The position numbers and the translations under genes were made by a program. The notes below the pieces were generated by a model, which saw nothing but the letters and a program-made list of their open reading frames with translations, was not told the DNA's origin and ran no database searches. A stretch of DNA of 64,000 nucleotides from CAWCGU01 sp963795195 (GTDB taxonomy: Bacteria > Actinomycetota > Thermoleophilia > Solirubrobacterales > 70-9): the NCBI GenBank assembly GCA_963795195.1, contig CAWCGU010000003.1, positions 62,001 through 126,000 on the forward strand, in the 5' to 3' direction. Below are positions 16,211 to 24,287 of this stretch, in pieces (positions within the stretch are counted from its first letter, which is position 1; each line of letters starts with the position of its first letter).

Positions 16211-17022
16211 CCGCGGCAGCTCTCGAACTGGACCGGGTCGTGGGCGCAGACGATCCTGACCTCGTCGCCGCGATCACGTGCCAGTTCGCGCAGGCGTTCC
16301 TGGTTGTTCACCCGCGAAGGGTTGTCCATGCACATCGCACGCTGGAATCCGCGCAGGACCGCCGGGCAGCTTGGGGGCGTCTCGATCTCGCCGCGGTTGA
16401 AGAAGGCGTCACCGGCGTGCAGGAGCCAGCCGTCGTCCCCACGGACCGCGACGCCGGTATGCCCGCGCGTGTGGCCGGCCAGCGGCACCAGCGCGAGCTC
16501 GTGGTCGGTCTCGGGCAGCGCCGTGACACTCTGGAAGCCGAACCACTGATCACCCGCGACCTGGTGCTCGACCCACCTGGGACCGTGGGCGAAGTGGGCC
16601 CTGCGGTAGCGCTCGCGGTGACGGATGCCAGGCTTCTCCATGGATCGGCGTTCCGGCGTGAGGATGTGAACCTCGGCATCGGGGAAGTCGGGCAGGCCGC
16701 CTGCGTGGTCGACGTCGAGGTGGGTGAGGATCAGGTGCCGGACGTCCGAAGGCTCGAAGCCGAGAGCCTGGACCTGGGCCAGGGCTGTCTCCTCGATGCG
16801 CGGCTTGGCCTGGAAGCCGAACAGAAACGGCCGCCCGAGTTGGGTCGGCCTGGCGACGTCGCCGCTGCCGAACCCGGTGTCGACGAGGGCGAGCCCGTCA
16901 CCCAACTCGATCAAAAAGACGTGGCCGACGATCGTGTGCCGCTTCAGCATGGAGCCCTCGCCGCCGAGCAGACGCCCACCGAATGGGCACATGGTCGCGC
17001 AGTTGAGGTGGTGGACCTTCAT
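16207..17022 (-). CDS. MBL-fold metallo-hydrolase (lactonase-like)
   Basis: 271 aa. Layout is like N-acyl homoserine lactonases and related quorum-quenching hydrolases: LNCATMCPFGG near the start, a metal motif LTHLDVDHAGGL at about residue 98, then VPLAGHTRGHTG (about 176), HAGDAFF (about 198) and a final CAHDP. The central motif is HxDxDH, not the canonical HxHxDH, so one His ligand is replaced by Asp, a known variant in this superfamily. Cytoplasmic. Substrate unknown. Confidence 0.85.
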   Translation of the reverse strand: MKVHHLNCATMCPFGGRLLGGEGSMLKRHTIVGHVFLIELGDGLALVDTGFGSGDVARPTQLGRPFLFGFQAKPRIEETALAQVQALGFEPSDVRHLILTHLDVDHAGGLPDFPDAEVHILTPERRSMEKPGIRHRERYRRAHFAHGPRWVEHQVAGDQWFGFQSVTALPETDHELALVPLAGHTRGHTGVAVRGDDGWLLHAGDAFFNRGEIETPPSCPAVLRGFQRAMCMDNPSRVNNQERLRELARDRGDEVRIVCAHDPVQFESCRG

Positions 17023-17098
17023 ACGGCGCTGACCCTATCCGGTGGGGTGGGTGTCGGCGTCAGCCACATACGGGGGCCGCGTCGAAGTGCGCCGCCCG

Positions 17099-17872
17099 TT
17101 ACTTGCGCTTGATCGCTCCCAGCCATCCCTTGGGCTTCTTCTTGGCGCCGCGCCGCCTGTAGGCCGCCGCGCCGCCTATCCCCAGCGCCGCCACGGCCGC
17201 CGCGATCACGCCCGGATGCGAGATCAGCCTTCCGTACTCACCCTCGACCTGGGGCCAGACCCTCTCGCCGACCAACTCGGCCGCTCCCTCGGGCGTCGCC
17301 GGCAGGTCCTCGACCGTGATCGGCTCCGAAAACGCGAGCAGCACCCGCCGCGGTCTTGGGAAGGGGCCGATGAAGAGCTTCTCGGTTCCCGCCAGCGCAG
17401 CCGGCACGATCACCGCGTTTGTGTCCAGGGCCAGCCTGCCGACACCGCGGCGCGGGTCGCCGAGTGATTCCGGGTCGCGAACCCGCGTGCCTTCGGGAAA
17501 CATCGCCAGCAGGCCGTCCTGCCTCAGGATTTCGGCCGCGGTCTCGATCGCGCTCGCGTCCGACTGGCCGCGCCTGACGGGGAAGGCACCCAGTCGCAGC
17601 AGCAGCTTTCCCCACGGTCCCTCGAACAGCTCGCTCTTGCCGATGAAGCGAACCTGGCGTCGCGTCGCAGCAGCGACGAAGAAGGCGTCCCAGAAGCTTT
17701 TGTGGTTGGGGGCGACTATCGCCGCTCCCTCGGCGGGAATGTTTTCGGCGCCCGTGATTTTAAGTCCCCACCAGATCCTCATGAAGGGGGCCATCAGCCC
17801 GCGAACGATCGCGTAGACCAAGCGGGAAGGACCCTTCTCGCGCGCGAACTCGTGTGCCTCCTCAACCGTCAT
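17099..17872 (-). CDS. 1-acyl-glycerol-3-phosphate acyltransferase-like (PlsC family)
   Basis: 257 aa from the ATG at 17872. The acyltransferase motifs NHKSFWDAFF (NHxxxxD, about residue 48) and FPEGTR (about 121) identify a PlsC/LPLAT enzyme, which transfers acyl chains to the sn-2 position in phospholipid synthesis at the membrane. A C-terminal hydrophobic helix (VIAAAVAALGIGGAAAY) with a Lys/Arg-rich end is an unusual membrane anchor. It is divergent from a TetR gene; the operator palindrome at 17913-17926 lies 40 bp upstream of this start and may control both. Confidence 0.9.
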   Translation of the reverse strand: MTVEEAHEFAREKGPSRLVYAIVRGLMAPFMRIWWGLKITGAENIPAEGAAIVAPNHKSFWDAFFVAAATRRQVRFIGKSELFEGPWGKLLLRLGAFPVRRGQSDASAIETAAEILRQDGLLAMFPEGTRVRDPESLGDPRRGVGRLALDTNAVIVPAALAGTEKLFIGPFPRPRRVLLAFSEPITVEDLPATPEGAAELVGERVWPQVEGEYGRLISHPGVIAAAVAALGIGGAAAYRRRGAKKKPKGWLGAIKRK

Positions 17873-17912
17873 CCAAGTGGGTTGGCGCAAGCCTACAACC
17901 GGTAAGTAAAGT

Positions 17913-17926
17913 ACAGTCTGGACTGT
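17913..17926. promoter_or_regulatory. Perfect palindrome ACAGTCTGGACTGT, likely TetR operator
   Basis: A 14-bp perfect inverted repeat in the 114-bp gap between the divergent plsC-like and TetR genes, at AT-richer DNA (GTAAGTAAAGT upstream). Size and placement fit an autoregulatory TetR operator. Confidence 0.65.
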
Positions 17927-17986
17927 TTGTTGCAGCGAGTTGGGTCCGTCGCCGGTATTACGGTCAGCAGGCGGAAGGGGAAGGAT

Positions 17987-18622
17987 ATGGAAACGACCAG
18001 CAAAGCCAAGCCGCGCCGCCGTACACAGGCTGAGCGCCGCGCCGCCACCCGCGGCGCCCTGCTCGACGCGACGGTCGACTGTCTCGTCGAATACGGCTAC
18101 GCCGGCACGACGACGATGCGGATCGTGGAGCGCGCCGGCGTCTCGCGTGGAGCCCAGGTGCACCACTACCCGACCAAGGCCGAGCTCGTCGCGGAGGCGG
18201 TCAGACACCTTGCCGCCAAACGAGCGGGAGAGTTTTTCGAGGAGCTGACGGCGAAGCCGGCCCGCAACCGCGATGGTCTCGAAGCGCTGCTCGACCACCT
18301 CTGGCACCTCCACAACAGCCCGCTGTTTGCCGCCTCGATGGAGTTGATTCTCGCGTCGCGGACCGATCCCGAGTTGCGCGTCCGGATGGCTGAGGTCGAG
18401 CGCGACGTCTCGGCCAACATCGACGCCGGACTCGTGGAGCTTTTCGGCGACCGCGGGCGCGACCGCGCCTTCCGCGAGGCCGTCGACGCCACGCTCTCGA
18501 CGATGCGCGGCCTCGGGATGATGGGCTTCCTGGATGAGAACGGGAACGATGTCGAGCGCCGCTGGCGTTTATTGCGTCCCAAGCTCGCAGCGCTCCTCGC
18601 CGCGCCCCCGACCGGCGGTTAG
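17987..18622 (+). CDS. TetR family transcriptional regulator
   Basis: 211 aa from the ATG at 17987, which follows a good SD (GGAAGGGGAAGGA). The basic N-terminus (KPRRRTQAERRAATR) leads into the HTH: ALLDATVDCLVEYGYAGTTT, then VERAGVSRGAQVHHYPTKAELV (about residues 45-65). The C-terminal half is all helical with WHLHNSPLFAASMELILASR. The palindrome at 17913-17926 just upstream is its probable operator, and the divergent PlsC gene a probable target. Confidence 0.9.
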   Translation: METTSKAKPRRRTQAERRAATRGALLDATVDCLVEYGYAGTTTMRIVERAGVSRGAQVHHYPTKAELVAEAVRHLAAKRAGEFFEELTAKPARNRDGLEALLDHLWHLHNSPLFAASMELILASRTDPELRVRMAEVERDVSANIDAGLVELFGDRGRDRAFREAVDATLSTMRGLGMMGFLDENGNDVERRWRLLRPKLAALLAAPPTGG

Positions 18623-19500
18623 CGGTCGGCGGGAATTCGGCGCGTGCGTTGCCGAGGAGTGACGCGGGCGGCGAACTCGCTGACGAGCTCGGCGACGCGG
18701 CCCGTCACCTCGACCTGCGCGCAGTGCCCGACCCCCTCGAGTTTCACGAGCTCGGCGTTGGGGAGCGCATCCAGCAGATGCTTGGAGCCGCGGATCGGGG
18801 TGAGCAGATCGCGGTCTCCCCAGATCGCCATCACGGGACATGTGATCTTGCGCAGCTCGTAGGGGTCGCGCAGCTCGGGGAGGACGCGTCTCGCCATGCG
18901 CACGAGCCGGGTCACGTCGTCGCGCGAGCGGTATTGGGACGCGTAGGCGGCAGCGGCCGACGGGTCCATTCGCGAGCGGTCGTGGACGGCCAGCCGCCCG
19001 TAGGCGATCGTGATGGCCTGGCGGATGGCGCGCATCGGCACCGGCACCGGCGAGCTGATGATGCGGTGAACGACCGGCTCGCGCTCGATCAGGTCGACCC
19101 ATGGCTGCAGGCCGAGGCCGGCGGGTGAGATGGCGACCACGCCGGCGAGCCGCAGGTCCGCGTTCTGGGCGGCCCGCAGGCTCGCCACACCCCCGAGGGA
19201 GTTGCCGACGAGGAGCGGCGCACCCCGGCGCTTGGCCGGCGTGTACTCGCTGATGAACGCCGCCATGAACTCATCGAGTTGGGGCAGGATGAGCCCCTCG
19301 TCGAGTGCGTCGGCCTGGCCGAAACCGCGCAGGTCGACGGCGACGCAGCGGTGGCCGCGATCCTCGAGATCGCGAAGCAGCGGCCGCCAGGTGTCGGCGC
19401 TGTCGGAATAGCCGTGCACCGCCAGCAACGGTGGACCGGAGCCGTCGGTCTCGATGATCCGGCTGCGCACGCCGCCGAAGACGGCTCCCCGCTCCTGCAT
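18619..19500 (-). CDS. Alpha/beta-fold hydrolase
   Basis: 293 aa from the ATG at 19500; longer readings run into antisense of the synthetase. Shows oxyanion HGYSDSADTW (about residue 29), nucleophile elbow VGNSLGGVASL (about 100), the Asp region WGDRDLLTP (about 230) and catalytic His GVGHCAQVE (about 258). Similar to epoxide-hydrolase/haloperoxidase-like esterases; substrate not predictable. It overlaps tail-to-tail by 4 bp with the TetR gene and is divergent from an acyl-CoA synthetase. Confidence 0.88.
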   Translation of the reverse strand: MQERGAVFGGVRSRIIETDGSGPPLLAVHGYSDSADTWRPLLRDLEDRGHRCVAVDLRGFGQADALDEGLILPQLDEFMAAFISEYTPAKRRGAPLLVGNSLGGVASLRAAQNADLRLAGVVAISPAGLGLQPWVDLIEREPVVHRIISSPVPVPMRAIRQAITIAYGRLAVHDRSRMDPSAAAAYASQYRSRDDVTRLVRMARRVLPELRDPYELRKITCPVMAIWGDRDLLTPIRGSKHLLDALPNAELVKLEGVGHCAQVEVTGRVAELVSEFAARVTPRQRTRRIPADR

Positions 19501-19551
19501 GGCGGCGCAGCTTAGACGGTCTCCCGGCTTACGTGCCGGCTCGACTGTTTC

Positions 19552-21222
19552 TTGTATGTTGGCCGCGCCTTGGATTCGCCCAGCATCAGCTCGCGTCTGG
19601 CCAGACGCGCCTCCGCCGTCGCCAACCGGGCGTCGGTCGAGGCGCAGTCGCTGCGATATCTCGTCCGCGCGGGGATGATCGGCATCGAGTCGCCCGGCGA
19701 CGTCGTCGAGATCATCAGGGCGGTGGAGCGCTTCGGCGCGCTCGGCGCCTCGGCGGCGCGGGCCGCGGTCAAGCAGGGCGACCAGGTCGGGCTCGCCGAC
19801 GAACTCGGGCAGCTCACCTTCAGCGAGATCGACCTGCGCGCCAACGCGCTCGCCAACTCCTGGCGCGAGGCCGGGATTCGTCCCGGGGACGGGATCGCGA
19901 TCCTTTGCCGAAACCACCGCGGGTTCCTCGACGCCACGCTCGCCACGGCCAGGGTCGGTGGCCGCGCGCTCTACCTGAACACAGATTTCGCCGGGCCGCA
20001 GGTGCGAGAGGTCTGCGCTCGCGAGGGCACGGACGCCGTTGTCTACGACGAGGAGTTCGCGGAGATGGTTGACGGCGTCGACGCGAGCCGGGGCAGCTAT
20101 CTCGGCTGGGTCGAGCAGGGAACCGGCGACCCGAGCCTCGAGGAGCTGATCGCCGCCGGTTCGACGGCGCCGCCCCCGAAGCCGAGCGAGAAGTCGTCGG
20201 TCGTGATGCTGACGAGCGGCACGACGGGGACCCCGAAGGGGGCCCCGCGTGAGACGCCGCGCTCGCTCGGGGCGCTCGGGGCGCTGCTTTCGAAGGTCCC
20301 CTTCCGGGCGGGCGAGGCGACCTGCGTGCCGGCGCCGATGTTCCACGCGCTCGGCTTCGCGCACACGATGCTGGCGATCGGTCTCGGCTCGACCGTGGTC
20401 TGCAGACGGCGCTTCGACGCCGAGGTGACCCTCGACATGATCGAGGCCAGCCGCTGCACGGCCGTGATCGTCGTCCCGGTGATGCTCTCTCGCATCCTCG
20501 CGCTCGACCCCGAGGAGATCTCGCGGCGGGACCTGAGTTCGCTGCGAATTATTTTCTGTGGCGGCGCGCAGCTGGAGGCCGATCTCGCGATTCGCGCCCA
20601 GGATGCCCTCGGCGACGTGCTCTACAACCTCTACGGATCGACCGAGGTCGCCTACGCGACGATCGCGACGCCCGAGGACCTGCGAGCCGCGCCCGGTTGC
20701 GCCGGCAAGCCGCCGATCGGTACCACCGTGCGCCTCTTCGACGAGGCGGGCCGACCGGTCGAGAAGGCGGGGGAGACGGGCCGCATCTTCGTCGGCAACG
20801 GCTTCGAGTTCGGTGGCTACACAGGCGGCGGCACCAAGGAGGTCATCGGCGGGCTGATGTCGAGCGGCGACGTCGGTCACTTCGACGCCGACGGCCGCCT
20901 CTTCATCGACGGGCGCGACGACGAGATGATCGTCTCCGGCGGCGAGAACGTCTTCCCACGTGAGATCGAGGAGCTGCTGGCGACCCACGAGGCGGTGCTC
21001 GAGGCGGCGCTGATCGGCGTTGCGGATGAGACCTTCGGCAAGCGGCTTCGCGCCTTCGTCGTTCGCAACGAGGGCAAGGAGCTGAGCGAGGCCGAGGTCC
21101 AGGATTTCGTCAGGTCCAACCTGGCCCGCTTCAAGGTCCCGCGCGACGTGATCTTCCTCGATGAGCTGCCTCGCAACCCGAGCGGCAAGGTGCTCAAGCG
21201 CGAGCTCGCCGAGGTTGAATAA
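19552..21222 (+). CDS. Acyl-CoA synthetase (AMP-binding family)
   Basis: 556 aa enzyme that activates a carboxylic acid with ATP and CoA. The AMP-binding signature TSGTTGTPKG is at about residue 219, YGSTEVAYATIA at about 362, the hinge/C-terminal motif DGRDDEMIVSGGENVFPREIEE at about 457-478, and the catalytic Lys in PRNPSGKVLKREL at the end. The start is a TTG at 19552 or another in-frame TTG at 19570; no ATG is available. It stands 90 bp before the thiolase and likely forms a fatty-acid activation and degradation group with the next two genes. Confidence 0.9.
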   Translation: MYVGRALDSPSISSRLARRASAVANRASVEAQSLRYLVRAGMIGIESPGDVVEIIRAVERFGALGASAARAAVKQGDQVGLADELGQLTFSEIDLRANALANSWREAGIRPGDGIAILCRNHRGFLDATLATARVGGRALYLNTDFAGPQVREVCAREGTDAVVYDEEFAEMVDGVDASRGSYLGWVEQGTGDPSLEELIAAGSTAPPPKPSEKSSVVMLTSGTTGTPKGAPRETPRSLGALGALLSKVPFRAGEATCVPAPMFHALGFAHTMLAIGLGSTVVCRRRFDAEVTLDMIEASRCTAVIVVPVMLSRILALDPEEISRRDLSSLRIIFCGGAQLEADLAIRAQDALGDVLYNLYGSTEVAYATIATPEDLRAAPGCAGKPPIGTTVRLFDEAGRPVEKAGETGRIFVGNGFEFGGYTGGGTKEVIGGLMSSGDVGHFDADGRLFIDGRDDEMIVSGGENVFPREIEELLATHEAVLEAALIGVADETFGKRLRAFVVRNEGKELSEAEVQDFVRSNLARFKVPRDVIFLDELPRNPSGKVLKRELAEVE

Positions 21223-21312
21223 CTTACGTACCGTCTAGCATGTATCTTTCTTTCACGGCCGGGTTAGTTCCGGCTGGCCCCACAAACCAAACTTCTAAGC
21301 GAGGGAACTGAA

Positions 21313-22521
21313 TTGGCTCAGAACGGAAACCGCACCTTTGTCATCGGCGTCGGCATGACCAAGTTCGACAAGCCGGGCACCAAGGAGGGCGACTACCCGG
21401 ATTGGGCCAAGGAGGCCGGCGAAGCGGCGCTCGCCGACGCAGGCGTCGACTACGACAAGGTCGAGGGTGCCTACGTCGGCTACTGCTACGGCGAGTCGAC
21501 CGCGGGCCAGCGGGCCGTCTACCAGCTCGGGCTGACCGGCATTCCCGTCGTCAACGTCAACAACAACTGCTCGACCGGCTCGACCGCGCTGCATCTGGCG
21601 CGCCAGTCCGTCAAGGGCGGCCTCGCCGACTGCGCGCTTGCGCTCGGCTTCGAGAAGATGGAGATGGGTTCGCTGGGCGTCAAGTGGACCGACCGCACGA
21701 ACCCGATGGACAAGCACGCGATGCGGATGTTCGAGATCCGCGATCCGGAGGCCTCGCCGCCCGCGCCGCAGATGTTCGGCAACGCCGGTCGCGACCACAT
21801 GGACAAGTACGGGTCAAACCCCGACCACTTCGCCTGGATCGGCTGGAAGAACCACAAGCATTCGGTCAACAATCCCTACGCGCAGTTCCAGACCGAGTAC
21901 TCGCTCCAGGACATCAAGGACGCGAAGATGATCCACGACCCGCTGACGAAGCTTCAGTGCTCGCCGACCTCCGACGGCTCGGCCTGCGCGATCATCGCGT
22001 CGGAGCGTTTCGTCGACGAGAACGGCCTCTGGGAGCAGGCGATCGAGATCGCCGGCCAGTCGATGGTCACCGACATGGGCTCGACCTTCGACGAGGAAAC
22101 CAACTGCATCAAGATCGTCGGCTACGACATGTCCAAGGAGGCGGCCAACCGCGCCTACGAGGAGGCCGGCGTCTCCGCCGGCGAGGTCGACGTCGTCGAG
22201 CTGCACGACTGCTTCTCGGCCAACGAGCTGATCACCTACGAGGCGCTCGGTCTCGCGGCTGAGGGTGAGGGCCACAAGCTGGTCGACGCCGAGGCGACCA
22301 CCTACGGCGGCGACGGTCCCGTCGTCAACCCGTCAGGCGGCCTGATCTCGAAGGGCCATCCACTCGGCGCCACCGGGCTCGCCCAGTGCTCTGAGCTCAC
22401 CTGGCAGCTCCGCGGCACCGCCGACAAGCGTCAGGTCGAGGGTGCCAAGGTCGCGCTTCAGCACAACATCGGCCTCGGCGGCGCAGCCGTGGTCTCCGTC
22501 TACAAGCCCGCCCAGGGTTAA
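21313..22521 (+). CDS. Thiolase family protein (SCP2-type acetyl-CoA acetyltransferase)
   Basis: 402 aa. The active-site Cys is in NVNNNCSTGSTALHLA (about residue 87), the second His in ELHDCFSANELI and the NPSGGLISKGHPLGATG motif is near residue 345. This is the lipid-transfer/SCP2 thiolase branch, with HDCFS rather than NEAFA. Starts with TTG behind the SD GAGGGA, as no ATG fits. Catalyses the CoA-dependent cleavage of 3-ketoacyl-CoA. Followed 27 bp later by an acyl-CoA dehydrogenase. Confidence 0.92.
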   Translation: MAQNGNRTFVIGVGMTKFDKPGTKEGDYPDWAKEAGEAALADAGVDYDKVEGAYVGYCYGESTAGQRAVYQLGLTGIPVVNVNNNCSTGSTALHLARQSVKGGLADCALALGFEKMEMGSLGVKWTDRTNPMDKHAMRMFEIRDPEASPPAPQMFGNAGRDHMDKYGSNPDHFAWIGWKNHKHSVNNPYAQFQTEYSLQDIKDAKMIHDPLTKLQCSPTSDGSACAIIASERFVDENGLWEQAIEIAGQSMVTDMGSTFDEETNCIKIVGYDMSKEAANRAYEEAGVSAGEVDVVELHDCFSANELITYEALGLAAEGEGHKLVDAEATTYGGDGPVVNPSGGLISKGHPLGATGLAQCSELTWQLRGTADKRQVEGAKVALQHNIGLGGAAVVSVYKPAQG

Positions 22522-22548
22522 CCGCGGGCGACAAGGAGGAAGCAAGCG

Positions 22549-23694
22549 ATGCCACTGAAGCTGACGGACGAACAGAGCGATTTCGTCGAGGCGATTCGCG
22601 ACTTCGGCAAGCGCGAGTGCGGGACGCGCGAAAAACGCGCCGCGCTTACCAACGGCGGCGAGAAGAATCACAGCCCCGAGATCGCCAAGAAGATGGCCGA
22701 CCTCGGCTGGCTCGGGGTAGCGATTCCCGAGGAGTACGGCGGCGCCGGCGGCGGTGCCGTCGATCTCGTCCTGCTGCTCGAGGAGATCGGCCGTAATCAG
22801 ATCCCCGCAGGCGCCTTCGGGCTCTCGATGATCGTCGCCGGCGCCTACCAGCGCCACGGCACCGAGGAGCAAAAGCAGCAGATCCTCGGCGGCATCGCCT
22901 CCGGCAAGATCGAGGCGATCGCCATGTCCGAGCCCGAGGCGGGCTCCGACGTCGCCAATCTCTCCTGTTTCGCCGAGCGCCGCAACGGCGGCTACGTGAT
23001 CAACGGCCAGAAGACCTGGATCTCGGCGGCCCAGGAGGCCGAGCACATCCTGCTCGTCTGCCGCACCAACCGCGACGGCTCCAAGCACGAGGGCGTCTCG
23101 ATGTTGAGTGTCCCGCGTGAGTCCGCCGGACTCGAGATCCACGGCATCGGCACGATGGCCGGCCCCGACGAGGTCAACGACCTCTACTTCACCGACTGCG
23201 AGGTTCCCGCTGACGCACTGGTCGGTCACGAGGGGGCGGCCTGGATGCAGTTGATGACGGGTCTCAACTGGGAGCGCCTGATCACGGGCGCGATGTTTCT
23301 GGGCATCGCCGAGCGGGCCTTCGACGACACGCTGGCTTACGTCAAGGAGCGCAAGCAGTTCGACCGCCCGATCGGGTCCTTCCAGACGATCCGCCACCGG
23401 CTCGCCGACCTCGCCACCGAGATCGAGTGCTGCAAGCTGCTCGTCTACGACGTCGCCCAGCGCACCGACGACGACCCGGCGACGACGCTGCCGCGCGAGG
23501 CCTCAATGGTCAAGCTGAAGGTCACCGAAACCGCCAAGAAGATGGCGCTCGAGGGCCAGCAGATGATGGGCGGCTACGGCTACTCGACCGAGTACGACAT
23601 GGAGCGCTACGTCCGGGCCACCGTCGTCTCGACGATCTTCGCCGGGACGAGCGAGATCCAGCGCGAGATCATCTCGAAGACGTACGGGCTCTAA
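22549..23694 (+). CDS. Acyl-CoA dehydrogenase
   Basis: 381 aa flavoenzyme, the first step of beta-oxidation of an acyl-CoA. Strong SD (AAGGAGG) before the ATG. Signatures: MSEPEAGSDVANLS (about residue 125) and GGYGYSTEYDMERYVRATVVSTIFAGTSEIQ near the C-terminus. Soluble, FAD-bound. Same operon as the thiolase and synthetase upstream. Its stop overlaps that of the RAYT gene on the other strand by 4 bp, marking the edge of an insertion. Confidence 0.94.
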   Translation: MPLKLTDEQSDFVEAIRDFGKRECGTREKRAALTNGGEKNHSPEIAKKMADLGWLGVAIPEEYGGAGGGAVDLVLLLEEIGRNQIPAGAFGLSMIVAGAYQRHGTEEQKQQILGGIASGKIEAIAMSEPEAGSDVANLSCFAERRNGGYVINGQKTWISAAQEAEHILLVCRTNRDGSKHEGVSMLSVPRESAGLEIHGIGTMAGPDEVNDLYFTDCEVPADALVGHEGAAWMQLMTGLNWERLITGAMFLGIAERAFDDTLAYVKERKQFDRPIGSFQTIRHRLADLATEIECCKLLVYDVAQRTDDDPATTLPREASMVKLKVTETAKKMALEGQQMMGGYGYSTEYDMERYVRATVVSTIFAGTSEIQREIISKTYGL

Positions 23695-24158
23695 CCGCCG
23701 AAGCGCCCGTTCCTAAAGGGGTCAGACCCCTTTAGGAAACCTGTCCACGGCCAGTCTCGCGGGTTCCGACAGAGTCCGGCTGCAACGGGATTCCGGGCTA
23801 TGTACTTCGCAGCTGCGATCAGTTGTTCGTCGCTGGTCACGCGAACGGCACCAAACCGACCCTGAAATACGTGTCCAACATTTCCATGGCGTGCGTTGAA
23901 TCGCTGGGAGTAGCAACCCTGCAGCCACTGCATACCTTGGCTCAGATTGCCCCTCGGCGTCTCAACCAAGAGGTGGATGTGGTTGTGCATCAGGCAGTAC
24001 GAAAGACAACGCCAGCAATGCTTTCGGCCAGCCTGCGCAAGTAGGGCGAGATAGGCGCGGCGGTCGTCATCATCGTCAAAGATGCAACGACGGTCGTTCC
24101 CGCGCGCAAACACATGGTAGATCCCGCCTTCAATGTTTTCCCGAGGCTTGCGGGCCAC
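23691..24158 (-). CDS. REP-associated tyrosine transposase (RAYT, Y1_Tnp)
   Basis: 155 aa from GTG 24158 (VARKPRENIEGGIYHVFARGN), where family members start; an upstream in-frame ATG would give 187 aa. HUH nuclease motif HNHIHLLVE (about residue 69) and the catalytic-Tyr helix in LQGCYSQRFNARHGNVGHVFQGRF (about 90-113, motif YSQRFN). These single-strand transposases act on REP palindromes. Two such palindromes flank it; the 3' one is translated as the last residues (FLKGSDPFRN). Inserted between beta-oxidation genes and a fadD-like gene. Confidence 0.9.
   Translation of the reverse strand: MARKPRENIEGGIYHVFARGNDRRCIFDDDDDRRAYLALLAQAGRKHCWRCLSYCLMHNHIHLLVETPRGNLSQGMQWLQGCYSQRFNARHGNVGHVFQGRFGAVRVTSDEQLIAAAKYIARNPVAAGLCRNPRDWPWTGFLKGSDPFRNGRFGG
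23710..23738. repeat. REP palindrome family A, copy flanking the RAYT (left)
   Basis: Perfect 12-bp arms TTCCTAAAGGGG and CCCCTTTAGGAA around TCAGA. It lies within the 3' end of the RAYT coding sequence. Other copies are at 24256, 56222 and, degenerate, at 3309. Confidence 0.93.
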
Positions 24159-24255
24159 ACTTGGGCAAAGCCCGCGATGGTCATTCGTGCCCCTCGCAGC
24201 CTGAGCCCGGCAGCGAGCCTGCCACGAGAGGGTCCCCGGCTGAGGGGAGCGCACC

Positions 24256-24284
24256 TTCCTAAAGGGGTCTGACCCCTTTAGGGA
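24256..24284. repeat. REP palindrome family A, copy flanking the RAYT (right)
   Basis: CCTAAAGGGGTC / TGACCCCTTTAGG, identical core to the left copy except for loop orientation and one terminal base. It ends 3 bp before the stop of the fadD-like gene. Confidence 0.93.
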
Positions 24285-24287
24285 TTG

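Noticed and set aside
18619..20988. 789-codon reading of the alpha/beta hydrolase
   Set aside because: The first about 500 codons are antisense to the acyl-CoA synthetase and have no homology-like features; the hydrolase proper starts at 19500.
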